Below are positions 36,166 through 44,832 of a stretch of 64,000 nt of DNA, piece after piece. The DNA comes from Desulfomicrobium apsheronum (GTDB lineage: Bacteria > Desulfobacterota > Desulfovibrionia > Desulfovibrionales > Desulfomicrobiaceae). The translations under genes were made by a program, and so were the position numbers. Each line of letters opens with the position of its first letter. The stretch's first letter is position 1. The stretch spans positions 62,001 to 126,000 of the forward strand of contig NZ_FORX01000001.1 of the NCBI RefSeq assembly GCF_900114115.1. Reading direction: 5' to 3'. The notes beneath the pieces were generated by a model that was given only the letters and a program-made list of their open reading frames with translations, was not told the origin of the DNA and did not search any database.

Positions 36166-36784
36166 GTGTTCCTCCTTCAAAACTTGATGCAAAATGCAGG
36201 AGTTCGGGTCGGACCCTGGACAGAAAGGATACGGCCAGCGTGGTCACGATACCCTCGACGATCATGATCGGGACATGGGCCAGGAAGAGCAGCCGTGCGG
36301 CCTGGAGGAAGCCTTCGTCCGTCTGGGCCAGGGAGAGGGCCGTGAGCAGGCCCGCGCCGGCCACGGACAGGGCCCCACAGCAAAACGCCGCCAGCGTGCG
36401 TATCCGCCCGGGACGGGACAGGAGTGGGCGCAGGAGCAAAAAACAGAGCACGGCCGGAAAAGCCATGTTGAAGGCGTTCACGCCCAGGACAGTGAAGCCT
36501 CCATACTGGAAGAGCACGGATTGCAGCATGAGCGCCACCAGGATGGCCGGAAAAGCGGCCCAGCCGAGAATGGCTCCGAGGAGTCCGTTCAGGATCAGGT
36601 GGGCGCTGGAGGGCCCGATGGGTATGTGGATGAGCGAGCCGACAAAAAAGGCCGCGGCCAGGATGGCCACGGTCATGAGCCTGTCGTAGTCGAGTCGACG
36701 CAGGCCAAGGGCCGTGCCGCCGACGGTCAGGACCGCGCCCAGGCCCAGTATGGCGGGAGATAGAACCCCTTCGGAAATGTGCAC
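36158..36784 (-). CDS. nikM: Nickel ECF transporter substrate-binding membrane protein (CbiM/NikM family)
   Basis: The 208-residue S-component begins MHISEGVLSP, the conserved N-terminal loop in which Met1 amine, His2 and nearby backbone atoms coordinate the metal. IGPSSAHLILNGLLGAILGW and LQSVLFQYGGFTVLGVNAFNM are CbiM/NikM core motifs, with about six membrane segments. It overlaps nikL by 8 bases. It lies about 107 bases after nikK, and the gap contains a strong terminator hairpin. Confidence 0.92.
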   Translation of the reverse strand: MHISEGVLSPAILGLGAVLTVGGTALGLRRLDYDRLMTVAILAAAFFVGSLIHIPIGPSSAHLILNGLLGAILGWAAFPAILVALMLQSVLFQYGGFTVLGVNAFNMAFPAVLCFLLLRPLLSRPGRIRTLAAFCCGALSVAGAGLLTALSLAQTDEGFLQAARLLFLAHVPIMIVEGIVTTLAVSFLSRVRPELLHFASSFEGGTRA

Positions 36785-36821
36785 TTTTCTGCCCTCTCTT
36801 CAAGTGGTTCGGCGAGGCATG

Positions 36822-36852
36822 ACAAAAAGCCGGGCATGTGTCCATGCCCGGC
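36822..36852 (-). terminator. Intra-operon terminator between nikK and nikM
   Basis: On the minus strand a perfect 10-bp stem GCCGGGCATG/CATGCCCGGC with a 4-nt loop runs directly into TTTTTGTC. A second smaller hairpin (GGGTCCC/GGGACCC, 36862-36880) lies between it and the nikK stop. Partial termination here would give more NikK than NikMLQO. Confidence 0.85.
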
Positions 36853-36891
36853 GCATGTTCCGGGTCCCGGAGCGGGACCCCGCAAGGCTCC

Positions 36892-37662
36892 CTATTTGCG
36901 CACGGGATCGAGAAACTGGGTCCACAGCACCGCGCCCAGCTCCACATCCTTGGGCGTACCTTCGTGGTCCATCTTTTCCGCCGCCGTGTTCAGGGCCGCA
37001 AAGCCCCACCATCCGGCGAAAGGCACGGCATAGGTGAACACGCCGTCGGCGTCGGTCCTGACTACCTGAGTGATCATGTAGTCGTTTGGCGCTTCGTACT
37101 TTTTGTCCTTGTTGTAGAATTCCACCTCGACGTCCGCGCCTGCCACGGGCTTGCCGTCAAGGAGCACCTGGCCCTGGAAGACATTGCCGGCATAGTTTCC
37201 GAAAGGCCGGGTCAGGGGAACGATCTCGGTCTTGAGGCCAAGGGGGGCGCCCCAGCCTTCTTCCTCGCCGAAGGCGGCGATCACGGTCTTGGTGTAATGG
37301 ATGATGAAGCAGTCCTCGGCCGGTTCCCAGTAGGGTGTGGGTTCCATGACAAACTGGTACACGCCGGGTCTTTTGATCATGTACTCGGCGGTCCAGGACG
37401 GATGTTCCATGATCGTGGCGGGTTTCAGGGCATCCTTCATCTCCTGCGCCTCTCCGTCCTCGAAAACCTTGAACGAGGCCGGAGAGGCAAGGGGCATGCC
37501 GACCATTTCCATGGGATGGGAAAAGGACAGGGCAAGGGAAACGGTCGCATCCTTTTTTTCCATGACGATGTCAGATGAAGGGATGACCATTCCGAAATGG
37601 GCCAGGGCCGCGCCCGAAAAACAGAAAATCATGGTGAGACAAAGCGCGAGAGTTCTGAACAT
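36892..37662 (-). CDS. nikK: NikK-like periplasmic DUF4198 protein
   Basis: The 256-residue protein has a signal peptide (LALCLTMIFCFSGAALA) followed directly by HFGMVIPSSD, a His-led mature N terminus as in NikK and related DUF4198 metal-transport proteins. Two beta-sandwich regions follow, the second with GKPVAGADVEVEFYN and TDADGVFTYAVPFAGWWGF, typical of DUF4198. It probably captures or hands Ni2+ to NikM in the periplasm. The ATG at 37662 is supported by GGAGG upstream; a 300-residue in-frame version with extra N terminus would hide the signal peptide. It is the first gene of the operon. Confidence 0.82.
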   Translation of the reverse strand: MFRTLALCLTMIFCFSGAALAHFGMVIPSSDIVMEKKDATVSLALSFSHPMEMVGMPLASPASFKVFEDGEAQEMKDALKPATIMEHPSWTAEYMIKRPGVYQFVMEPTPYWEPAEDCFIIHYTKTVIAAFGEEEGWGAPLGLKTEIVPLTRPFGNYAGNVFQGQVLLDGKPVAGADVEVEFYNKDKKYEAPNDYMITQVVRTDADGVFTYAVPFAGWWGFAALNTAAEKMDHEGTPKDVELGAVLWTQFLDPVRK

Positions 37663-37912
37663 GGCAATGCACCTCCCCTCCTGGCCGGTCTTTGGCAATA
37701 CGGATCGCGCCAGGACTTGCGAGTTGAAACTATGGAATTGGAAAACCGGCCTCAAGAATAACACCAATTGAGAAATAATAACATCGATGACCATAGGTAT
37801 GCGGGAACTCGCGTTTTTGTCAACAACCGGATTTTATTGGGAGTCTGGATGCGGGGATATGCGGCGGGCTTGGTTTGTCTAGGGCGGCTCAAGGACGGTG
37901 CAGGCAGAAAGG

Positions 37913-37939
37913 GCCCGGCGCGTATGCTACGCGCCGGGC
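37913..37939 (-). terminator. Hairpin terminator of the DEAD-box gene
   Basis: A perfect 12-bp stem GCCCGGCGCGTA/TACGCGCCGGGC with a 3-nt loop lies 8 bases after the helicase stop on the minus strand. The following sequence (CTTTCTG) has only a weak T run, so it may need Rho or act mainly as a 3' stabiliser. Confidence 0.6.
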
Positions 37940-37947
37940 TGAAAGAA

Positions 37948-39339
37948 TCAGGCGGGTTTGTTCCGCTTGGGTCCTGACCATACCTTTTGTCCGGCCTTGC
38001 CGGATTTCGCGCCGGGGAGCGCGGGCCCGCGTTTGCGGGCCACGGGTGGCGCGGCCTTGTCGTGGGATTGTGGTTGCCTGGCGGAAGTGGGCGGAGTCGT
38101 GGCGGCGGATTCCTTGCGAGTTTCAGGGCCTGCGGGGTCTGGCCTTTTCTTGCCGCCCCGGCCGGGGCCGAAAGGACGCGGAGCCGGGCGCAGGGTCTGC
38201 GCGGAGTCGCCCGTGGCCGGGACAAGGGCGCCGCGCACGAGCTGCACCTGTTCCAGGGCGATGTCCAGATCCTGGGCGTAACGCTTGGCCAGACGGCTCT
38301 CCGCCTCGGTCATGAGCGACAGCACAAGGCCCTCGGCCCCGGCTCGTCCTGTACGCCCTGCGCGGTGCAGGTAATCGCGGCTCTGGCTTGGCACGTCCAC
38401 GTTGACCACCAGTTCCACACCGAAAATATCGAGCCCCCGGGCCGCGATGTCCGATGCGATGAGCGTCTGGGCCTTGCCTTTGCGGAAATCATCCAGGGCG
38501 GCCTGGCGCTCGAACTTGTCGTGCGCGCCGTGCAGATCGGCCACGGCCAGCTGGTGATGTTCCAGGCGTTCGGACATGCGCTCGGCGCTGGCCCCCCGGT
38601 GCACGAAGACCAGGGCCCGCTCGGGGGAAAGGCCGCGCAGCACCTTGCGCAGCCAGTCGGTCTTGTCGCGTTCCTCGCAGACCAGATAGCAGTGCCGGAT
38701 GGCCGGGCTGATTCCGTCCTGCGTGCGCACGAAGTCAAGGTTCGGGGCCAGCCCGCGAGCGATGCGGGTCGTGGCCGGGCCCTCGGTGGCGGAGACGAAG
38801 ACGAAACGAGTCTCGGGACCAAGCTGGCCCGTGATCTTGCGGATGTGCTCCAACCCTTCCTCGATGAGCAGGCGATCCGCTTCGTCAAGGACCAGCCATA
38901 GGGTTTCCTTCAACTTGAGTTTTCCAAGCTCCATGAGGTGCGTCATGCGGCCGGCGGAGCCGATCACCAGATGGGGCTTTTTCTTGAGCCCCTCGATCTG
39001 GCGACTGACTGCGGCCCCGCCGATGAGGGACTGCACCCGTACGCCAAGGCCGGCGTCCCGGGACAGGTCCGTGGCCACGCGGTGGATCTGCATGGCCAGT
39101 TCGTGAGTGGGAGCCAGGACCACGGCCTGCACGTGCATGCTCTCGGCGTTGATGCCCGCCAGAATGGGCAGCAGATAGGCGAGCGTCTTGCCCGAACCGG
39201 TCCGTGAGACCAGCATGGCCGATTTTCCGGCCATCAGCACCGGCAGCGCGGCCTCCTGCACGGGCAGGGGCGTGTCGAGTTTGCGGGTTTGCAGGGCCTG
39301 AACCAGAGCGGGCGGGAGCCCAAGGGAATCAAAAGACAT
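37948..39339 (-). CDS. DEAD-box ATP-dependent RNA helicase with basic C-terminal tail
   Basis: The 463-residue SF2 helicase has a Q motif near FDSLGLPPALVQAL, Walker A VSRTGSGKT (K51), DEAD box VLDEADRL, SAT and the HRAGRTGRAG motif VI. After the RecA2 domain (ending near 370) comes a Pro-, Lys- and Arg-rich low-complexity tail of about 90 residues, common in RhlE-like helicases and likely an RNA-binding extension. It works in ribosome assembly or RNA decay. The ATG at 39339 with AAGGA 7 bases upstream is preferred over an upstream in-frame start. Confidence 0.9.
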   Translation of the reverse strand: MSFDSLGLPPALVQALQTRKLDTPLPVQEAALPVLMAGKSAMLVSRTGSGKTLAYLLPILAGINAESMHVQAVVLAPTHELAMQIHRVATDLSRDAGLGVRVQSLIGGAAVSRQIEGLKKKPHLVIGSAGRMTHLMELGKLKLKETLWLVLDEADRLLIEEGLEHIRKITGQLGPETRFVFVSATEGPATTRIARGLAPNLDFVRTQDGISPAIRHCYLVCEERDKTDWLRKVLRGLSPERALVFVHRGASAERMSERLEHHQLAVADLHGAHDKFERQAALDDFRKGKAQTLIASDIAARGLDIFGVELVVNVDVPSQSRDYLHRAGRTGRAGAEGLVLSLMTEAESRLAKRYAQDLDIALEQVQLVRGALVPATGDSAQTLRPAPRPFGPGRGGKKRPDPAGPETRKESAATTPPTSARQPQSHDKAAPPVARKRGPALPGAKSGKAGQKVWSGPKRNKPA

Positions 39340-39414
39340 ATATATCCTTGTCGGCATGGAGCCGTGACTATGGAGAAAAGGAACCGCGCCGGAACATCCG
39401 GAGCGGAGGAAAAA

Positions 39415-41052
39415 TCATTCGGAAGGCATGGCGGGCTGCTCATCACTTGAGGCCACGACCCGGTTGCGCCCCGATCTTTTGGCCTGGTACATGGCGCTGT
39501 CCGCTTTCTGCAGCAGCTTCGCCATGCCGTCATCACCGTCTTCAAGCCGAGGGGTCATGGACGCCACGCCAAAGCTCACGGTCACGAAGGGCGCCACCTG
39601 GGATGCGCCATGTTCCAGGTGCAGGTCCAGCACCGCCTGGCGCAAGGCCTCGGCCACATGCGTCACGCCCTCGGCGTCGGTGTCGGCCAGGATGACGGCA
39701 AATTCCTCGCCTCCGAAGCGTGCGACCAGATCCGCCGGGCGCTGCATCATGTGCTGCATGACCGCCGCCACGGCGATAAGGCACTGATCACCCTGCAGAT
39801 GTCCATGTTTATCGTTGTAATCCTTGAAAAAATCCACATCCGCCAGGATGATGGCGATGGGGGTTTGATCGCGCATGGCCCGCCGCCATTCCTGCTTCAG
39901 GCAATTGTCGAACATGCGGCGGTTGGCGACTCCCGTCAAGCCGTCCAGGAGGGACAACTGCTTCAACTGTTCGTTGGCGCGCTTGAGATCCTCGGTGCGT
40001 TCGCGGATGGTTTGCACCATGTTGTCGAAGCTTTTGGCCAGGATTCCGACCTCGTCGTTGCGCCGCAGGTCGATGCGCAGGGAATAATCCCCTTCCTTTT
40101 GCAGCCTGGCCGCATGGCTGGTCAACCTTTGCAGGGGCCTGAGCACAACGGCCTGCAGTAAAACGTTCAGCAAAACGAGCACTAAAAGTCCGGACGAGAC
40201 CACCAGGACCATGGCGTAGCGGATGCTCGAGATGCCCTTTTGGGTAATATCCCGGAGAAACAGATAGTTGATGCCGAAGATGGGCGACCCTGTCGGATCG
40301 AGATATGTCCCGCAAACCTTGACGAATTCGCCTTCGTCCAGGGTGAAGTAATCGAGGTCGTCGATGCTGGCGGAAGTGACTTCATTTTTGCCGCATAGCG
40401 TCTGTTCTTGTGTGTAGGGGTAGACGATTTCAAAGTCGATGCGGGTTTGTTCGCCCAGGGTTTTGACCATGTCCTGGTTCAAGATTCGCCCGATGACCAG
40501 GAAGCCGTTGCCGGGACCGCTTCCATCAGAACGCAGGATCTGCCGTGTGGCAAAAAGCAGGGGGCCAAGCTCGGTATTGACGACTCCGTTCATGCCTTTT
40601 TGCCCTTCTTCCGCGCCCGGAATTTTCAGCAGCGGGTGGTCCGGGGCGATGCGTCCCTGCTTCAGCAGGTCAAGAGAGATGGCACTTTGTTGAGTCGTGT
40701 CGCGGGCATTGCTCCAGACGATCGTTCCGTCCTGCGCGCAATAGATCATTACATTCACCGAAATGCTGTCCAGCGCTTCGTCGTAGAGATTGCTTGTTTT
40801 GTAGGTCTCGGAACGTGTGTTCATGAAGTCGTAGGTATCGTCCCAGGTCGCCCAGTCGCGGCAGATGCGCTCCAGATGATAGTTTTCCCTGTCGATGGCG
40901 TGAAATATGCGTTGCAGGTTCTGTCCCGCCTGCTGATGTTCGAGTTCCAGAAAATTGGGGTAGACGACAAAACGTTGGACGAAAAAATCCGCCACGCCCA
41001 GAGAGGCGAACAGGACAAGGATGATGGTGAACACTTTGGCGCGGATGGACAT
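39415..41052 (-). CDS. Membrane-bound diguanylate cyclase with CHASE4-like sensor
   Basis: The 545-residue protein has an N-terminal membrane segment (FTIILVLFASLGVADFF) and a periplasmic domain of about 240 residues resembling CHASE4 (ERICRDWATWDDTYDFM, FATRQIL). A second membrane segment (YAMVLVVSSGLLVLVLLNVLL), a HAMP linker, a short coiled coil and a GGDEF domain follow. The active-site motif is intact as GGEEF (about 445-449), so c-di-GMP synthesis is likely. No RxxD inhibitory site is obvious just upstream of it. AAGGAG lies 6 bases before the ATG at 41052. Confidence 0.9.
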   Translation of the reverse strand: MSIRAKVFTIILVLFASLGVADFFVQRFVVYPNFLELEHQQAGQNLQRIFHAIDRENYHLERICRDWATWDDTYDFMNTRSETYKTSNLYDEALDSISVNVMIYCAQDGTIVWSNARDTTQQSAISLDLLKQGRIAPDHPLLKIPGAEEGQKGMNGVVNTELGPLLFATRQILRSDGSGPGNGFLVIGRILNQDMVKTLGEQTRIDFEIVYPYTQEQTLCGKNEVTSASIDDLDYFTLDEGEFVKVCGTYLDPTGSPIFGINYLFLRDITQKGISSIRYAMVLVVSSGLLVLVLLNVLLQAVVLRPLQRLTSHAARLQKEGDYSLRIDLRRNDEVGILAKSFDNMVQTIRERTEDLKRANEQLKQLSLLDGLTGVANRRMFDNCLKQEWRRAMRDQTPIAIILADVDFFKDYNDKHGHLQGDQCLIAVAAVMQHMMQRPADLVARFGGEEFAVILADTDAEGVTHVAEALRQAVLDLHLEHGASQVAPFVTVSFGVASMTPRLEDGDDGMAKLLQKADSAMYQAKRSGRNRVVASSDEQPAMPSE

Positions 41053-41164
41053 GAAGACTCCTTGAACCGGCGATGCAATCAATAACGATAAAGATTACCC
41101 GAGTTTTTTTACAGGTACAAGCCGCAAGAACCCCGGGCTTGCGCTAAGCATGGGCCGAGGCGTA

Positions 41165-41193
41165 AGAACAAGCCCTTCAGGCGGGCTTGTTCT
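41165..41193. repeat. 29-bp palindrome in a divergent promoter region
   Basis: AGAACAAGCCC and GGGCTTGTTCT form a perfect 11-bp inverted repeat around a 7-nt loop. It lies between the divergent diguanylate cyclase and CsaA-like genes. No T run follows on either strand, so an operator role is as likely as termination. Confidence 0.5.
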
Positions 41194-41272
41194 ACAGGAG
41201 TTGACCTGGACCCGGTCACGTTCGCGCCGGGCTGCCCCTTGACTCTCCGCACGTCAGCCAAGGAGGATTTTT

Positions 41273-41632
41273 GTGGCTTCGGAACTCAAACCGTCAGTGA
41301 ATTTTGAAGAATCCCTGGGGCTTTTGGACATTCGCGTCGGGCGTGTCGTTTCGGCTGAACCCTGCGACGTGACGCCAAAGCCCACGTACAGGATGGTCAT
41401 CGACTTCGGAAAATACGGCCGACGCGTCAGTTACGGCCGCTTCACCGCGCATCCGCCGGAAGAGGTGGTCGATCGACTGGTGCTTGCGGTGCTCAATTTT
41501 CCGCCGCGTCGGATGGGGGAGGTTGTCTCGGAAGTGCTGGTTCTTGGCGTTCAGTACCCGGGCAGGGACAGCGGCGAAGCGACATTCGTTTCCCCGGCGG
41601 TCAACGCCAAGATCGGCAGCAAGCTTTTCTAG
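41273..41632 (+). CDS. CsaA-like tRNA-binding-domain protein
   Basis: The 119-residue protein is a single OB-fold tRNA-binding domain. SLGLLDIRVGRVVSAEPCD and the closing FVSPAVNAKIGSKLF region resemble CsaA and the C-terminal domains of MetRS and Tyr-RS. Such proteins bind tRNA or act as secretion chaperones. GTG at 41273 is the start, with AAGGAGGA 5 bases before it. The DMT-transporter gene begins 7 bases after its stop, implying a short operon. Confidence 0.85.
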   Translation: MASELKPSVNFEESLGLLDIRVGRVVSAEPCDVTPKPTYRMVIDFGKYGRRVSYGRFTAHPPEEVVDRLVLAVLNFPPRRMGEVVSEVLVLGVQYPGRDSGEATFVSPAVNAKIGSKLF

Positions 41633-41639
41633 GACGGCC

Positions 41640-42485
41640 ATGAAACCCTACCTCTACGCATTCGGCGCGGTGCTCTGCTGGGCGAGTCTGCCGGCGGCCA
41701 CCGGCAGCGGTCTGGACGGACTCGATGTCACCGAGCTGCTTTTTTTCAGCTTTGCCCCGGCGGCGCTTTATCTCGTGGCGCAGGAGATGATCATCTCCCG
41801 GCGGCGGGCCATCCCCTGGCCGGATCTGAAGCTCACGGCGCTGGGCATGGCCGGCATCTTCGGCTACCATGCGCTGTACTATCTGGCCCTCGACCACGCG
41901 CCCCTGGTGGAGGGAGCCATTCTGACCACGACCTGGTCTTTCTGGATAGTCGTCATGTCCTCCATTCTGGCCAATAAGCGCCTGTCCCCTCCTGTTCTGG
42001 CCGTGGCGCTGGTCGGACTCGTGGGCGCGGGCCTGGTCGTGTCCGGAGGCAAAGGCCTGCATTTTGAAGCACGCTATCTGCCCGGCTACCTCATGGCTCT
42101 CGGTTGCGGGCTGGTCTGGAGCAGCTTTTCCGTGGCGCTGTCCCTTCTTCGGCTCACCCGTGACTACATGCCGGCCTTCACGGTCCTGGCCGCCCTCTTT
42201 TCCTCCCTGCTCTACGCCGCAAGCGCTCCGCAGGCCCTGCCTCCGGTGGGGGCCCTGCTCTCGGCCCTTTATCTGGGCCTGGTGCCGCTGGGGCTTTCGT
42301 TCACGCTCTGGAACCGTGCCGTGACCACAGGCAACATGACCCTCATCGGTTATCTTTCGTACCTGACCCCGCCTCTGGCCGTGCTGCTGGCCGCCCTGAC
42401 CCGGGGCGCCACCGTGACCCCGCACGCCGTGATAGGCATGGCGATCATTCTTGCGGCGGCCTTTGTCGGGAGAAGACTGAGCTGA
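41640..42485 (+). CDS. EamA/DMT-family membrane transporter
   Basis: The 281-residue protein has about ten predicted membrane segments arranged as two five-helix EamA repeats (roughly 5-135 and 145-280). GYHALYYLALDHAPLVEGAIL and LYLGLVPLGLSFTLWNRAVTTGNMT are in the usual positions of the repeat's signature. Members export amino acids, nucleotides or other metabolites; the substrate cannot be inferred. The frame is open upstream, but the ATG at 41640 follows the CsaA stop and gives the standard N terminus with the first membrane helix. Confidence 0.85.
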   Translation: MKPYLYAFGAVLCWASLPAATGSGLDGLDVTELLFFSFAPAALYLVAQEMIISRRRAIPWPDLKLTALGMAGIFGYHALYYLALDHAPLVEGAILTTTWSFWIVVMSSILANKRLSPPVLAVALVGLVGAGLVVSGGKGLHFEARYLPGYLMALGCGLVWSSFSVALSLLRLTRDYMPAFTVLAALFSSLLYAASAPQALPPVGALLSALYLGLVPLGLSFTLWNRAVTTGNMTLIGYLSYLTPPLAVLLAALTRGATVTPHAVIGMAIILAAAFVGRRLS

Positions 42486-42637
42486 TCGCTCCGTATTTTT
42501 CGGTTTGCATATTTACAGAACGGGTAAATCCGGGCCAAGAGAAGATCCATGCCTTTCGCGTCGACGAGTCCGTGGTGGGCTTGCCCGGCGCCGGTCGGAA
42601 ATTTCCGTTGATGGGCGAAAATCGGATCTGGTCTGCC

Positions 42638-43945
42638 ATGAATACCCAAGACGTCTACGACAGCGCTTCCGGACTGGGCGCTGTACACATGTCCGTCGAG
42701 GACCTCCTGAGCTTCATGAACGATTTCCCGGCGCTGCTCTGGCGCATTGAAATCGCGAAATCCCGCATTGAATTCCTGAACAACAACTACATCGTCTCCA
42801 ACGGCCTGGACGGAAAGCTGCTGTTGAAAAATATCCGGTATCAGCAGGACGTGGTCGTGCCGGAGGATGCATACCTGATCGGCGCCTTCATGGAATCCGT
42901 GAAGAAGGGAAAGACGGCGGCTACCATTTTTCGTGCGCGGTGCGCGCAGAACAGGATCGCCTGGCTCAAGATCACCGGGGCGACGAATTCCTGGGACCCT
43001 CGCTACTACTATGGATTCCTGCTCAATGTGACCGATACCGTGGAACAGATAAAGGCCATCCTGGACAAGGACGTCGACATCTGGTCCCTCCTCGACGACA
43101 CCTACAACGCGGCTCTGGTCCTGGACTATGATTCGCGCAAGGTTCTGTGTTGCAACGCCGCTGCGTGCGACCTGTTCGAGATGAACCGGGGGGAACTGTT
43201 GAGGCTGACCCTGAACGATCTGTACCGCGAATCCATGAAGACGGCGGTGGAGAGCATGCTGGAGCAGGTTCTGCTGCTCCGCAAGTGGACCGGGAAACTG
43301 GACTTCTATCAGAGCGGCAAACGTGCTTTTTTCACCTCGGAGACCGTGGTCCGCCATATGAACTGCGGCGGCAAGAGACTCTTGCGCGTGAAGTTCGCAA
43401 ATCCCAAGATCGGCCGGGAGAGAGCGCGTCCGCGTCGCCTTTTTTCCGATGATTCACGCCGGGAACGATTGATTCACGAACTGTCGATGGTCAGGGACGA
43501 CATCGAGGCCGTCATGCGGGTGGCGTTCGAGTCCGCTCTCGACGACGAGAAGTACGACGTGATCATGTTTTCCGACGTGCATGTGCGCAGGAACCAAGTC
43601 TATGTATATTACGCCGGAAATCAGCCCATGTCACTCGAACAGGGACACAGGTTCGCCTACTCCGGGACCATTGCCGAGGATATCAGCCGCTTCCAGCTCT
43701 CCCACCTGACCGTGGACGACACCCAGGAGAGCATCAAGCCCATCGACTGGGCACTTTTCGTGCCCCAGGGCATCCGCTCCTATTTCGCCAGGCCTTTTTT
43801 CAGCCGAGGCGCCCTGCGCACCGTCCTTATCGTGTGTTCGCGCAGGCCAAACACCTTTTCGGGAGTCACTGTCGGCGATTTCGAAGATCTTCTGGCGCCG
43901 ATCAACGAAGCCGTAAAGATGTGGCGTCAGTCCGGGCGGCGCTGA
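42638..43945 (+). CDS. PAS-like sensory protein of unknown output
   Basis: The protein is about 435 residues and soluble. Residues about 15-145 (RIEIAKSRIEFLNNNYIVSNG, RIAWLKITGATN) and 150-260 (YNAALVLDYDSRKVLCCNAAACDLFEMNR) look like two PAS domains. The last 160 residues resemble a GAF-like or degenerate sensor domain (YDVIMFSDVHVRRNQVYVYYAGN). I see no kinase, GGDEF, EAL, HTH or phosphatase output. The start is uncertain: ATG 42638, ATG 42611 and GTG 42572 are in frame and none has a good ribosome-binding site. Confidence 0.65.
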   Translation: MNTQDVYDSASGLGAVHMSVEDLLSFMNDFPALLWRIEIAKSRIEFLNNNYIVSNGLDGKLLLKNIRYQQDVVVPEDAYLIGAFMESVKKGKTAATIFRARCAQNRIAWLKITGATNSWDPRYYYGFLLNVTDTVEQIKAILDKDVDIWSLLDDTYNAALVLDYDSRKVLCCNAAACDLFEMNRGELLRLTLNDLYRESMKTAVESMLEQVLLLRKWTGKLDFYQSGKRAFFTSETVVRHMNCGGKRLLRVKFANPKIGRERARPRRLFSDDSRRERLIHELSMVRDDIEAVMRVAFESALDDEKYDVIMFSDVHVRRNQVYVYYAGNQPMSLEQGHRFAYSGTIAEDISRFQLSHLTVDDTQESIKPIDWALFVPQGIRSYFARPFFSRGALRTVLIVCSRRPNTFSGVTVGDFEDLLAPINEAVKMWRQSGRR

Positions 43946-44112
43946 ATTTCCCTGCATTCGCGGATATCTTCCGGTTCTACCAAAAAACCGTTTTTAAGCG
44001 CATATCCGGTATCATGGTGCAACTGTCCGATTAAATTGCGGACGGCGTTGCCATGGATCGATATTTTCCTGTATGGGTTTACCAAATCAATCTTTGAAGG
44101 AACCAATGCGCG

Positions 44113-44832
44113 ATGGAAGATCATGGCCGTCTACTGAATCAGCTGGAGCTGGTTGTTCTTGAAAAAGGGTTGCAACCCGGCGACAAGCTGCCGCCCGAAA
44201 GAGAGCTTGCCGGGCAAATGCTCGTCAGCCGCAACACGCTGCGCGGGCTTTTGCGTACCCTTGAGGCCCAGGGCCTCGTTACCATCAAGCCGGGCAGCGG
44301 AACATTCCTGCGCAGCAGACTGGCCGGGATCGCTCATCTTCACCGATCATCGCGACAGGCCGCGGCCGATCAGATCAAGGCCGCCTTCCTGTTTCTGCCG
44401 CCCATTCTGGGCAAGGCCCTGCAAACCATCTCCGTGCCGCGAATCAACGATCTGCAGGCCGGCAACATCGCCCTCAGCCAGGCGATGTGCGACGGAGACC
44501 CGCTCAGGGTGTGGTCAGAGATCGCCCTTTTCTTCCGTCTCATCGCCCAGGAGACCGAAAACTATTTTCTGGTCAAGACCGTGGAGCAGATGTTCAGCGT
44601 CGACCCCTCGTTCGTGGATCATTTCTTTCAGACCGACCGCGACATTCTCGAGGATATCTTTGCTGGTCACGTCAGCATCCTGCAGGCGCTGCGAGAGCGA
44701 AACGCCGGCAGGATCTCCTCGCTGACCGGGCAATACCTCCTGAGCATCTGCCGGGCTCTGGAGGCGGGCAATAAATTTTCCGTCTGGGAGTCCGTGTCGC
44801 ACAGGTCGCACGGAGAGGATGCACATGAATAG
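44113..44832 (+). CDS. GntR-family (FadR/FCD-type) transcriptional regulator
   Basis: The 239-residue regulator has an N-terminal winged helix-turn-helix (1-75; LQPGDKLPPERELAGQMLVSRNTLRGLLRTLEAQGLV), the GntR signature, then a helical FCD-like ligand domain (85-225). The FCD metal-type Asp and His positions are partly conserved. It probably controls the unknown membrane/metallo-hydrolase genes directly downstream, since regulators of this family usually sit beside their targets. Its last codons overlap the next small gene by 8 bases, so they are co-translated. Confidence 0.87.
   Translation: MEDHGRLLNQLELVVLEKGLQPGDKLPPERELAGQMLVSRNTLRGLLRTLEAQGLVTIKPGSGTFLRSRLAGIAHLHRSSRQAAADQIKAAFLFLPPILGKALQTISVPRINDLQAGNIALSQAMCDGDPLRVWSEIALFFRLIAQETENYFLVKTVEQMFSVDPSFVDHFFQTDRDILEDIFAGHVSILQALRERNAGRISSLTGQYLLSICRALEAGNKFSVWESVSHRSHGEDAHE

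Noticed and set aside
37663..37800. NikR operator before nikK
   Set aside because: A GTGTTAT element is present, but no second inverted half site lies at a suitable spacing; only a direct repeat of GTTATT is visible.
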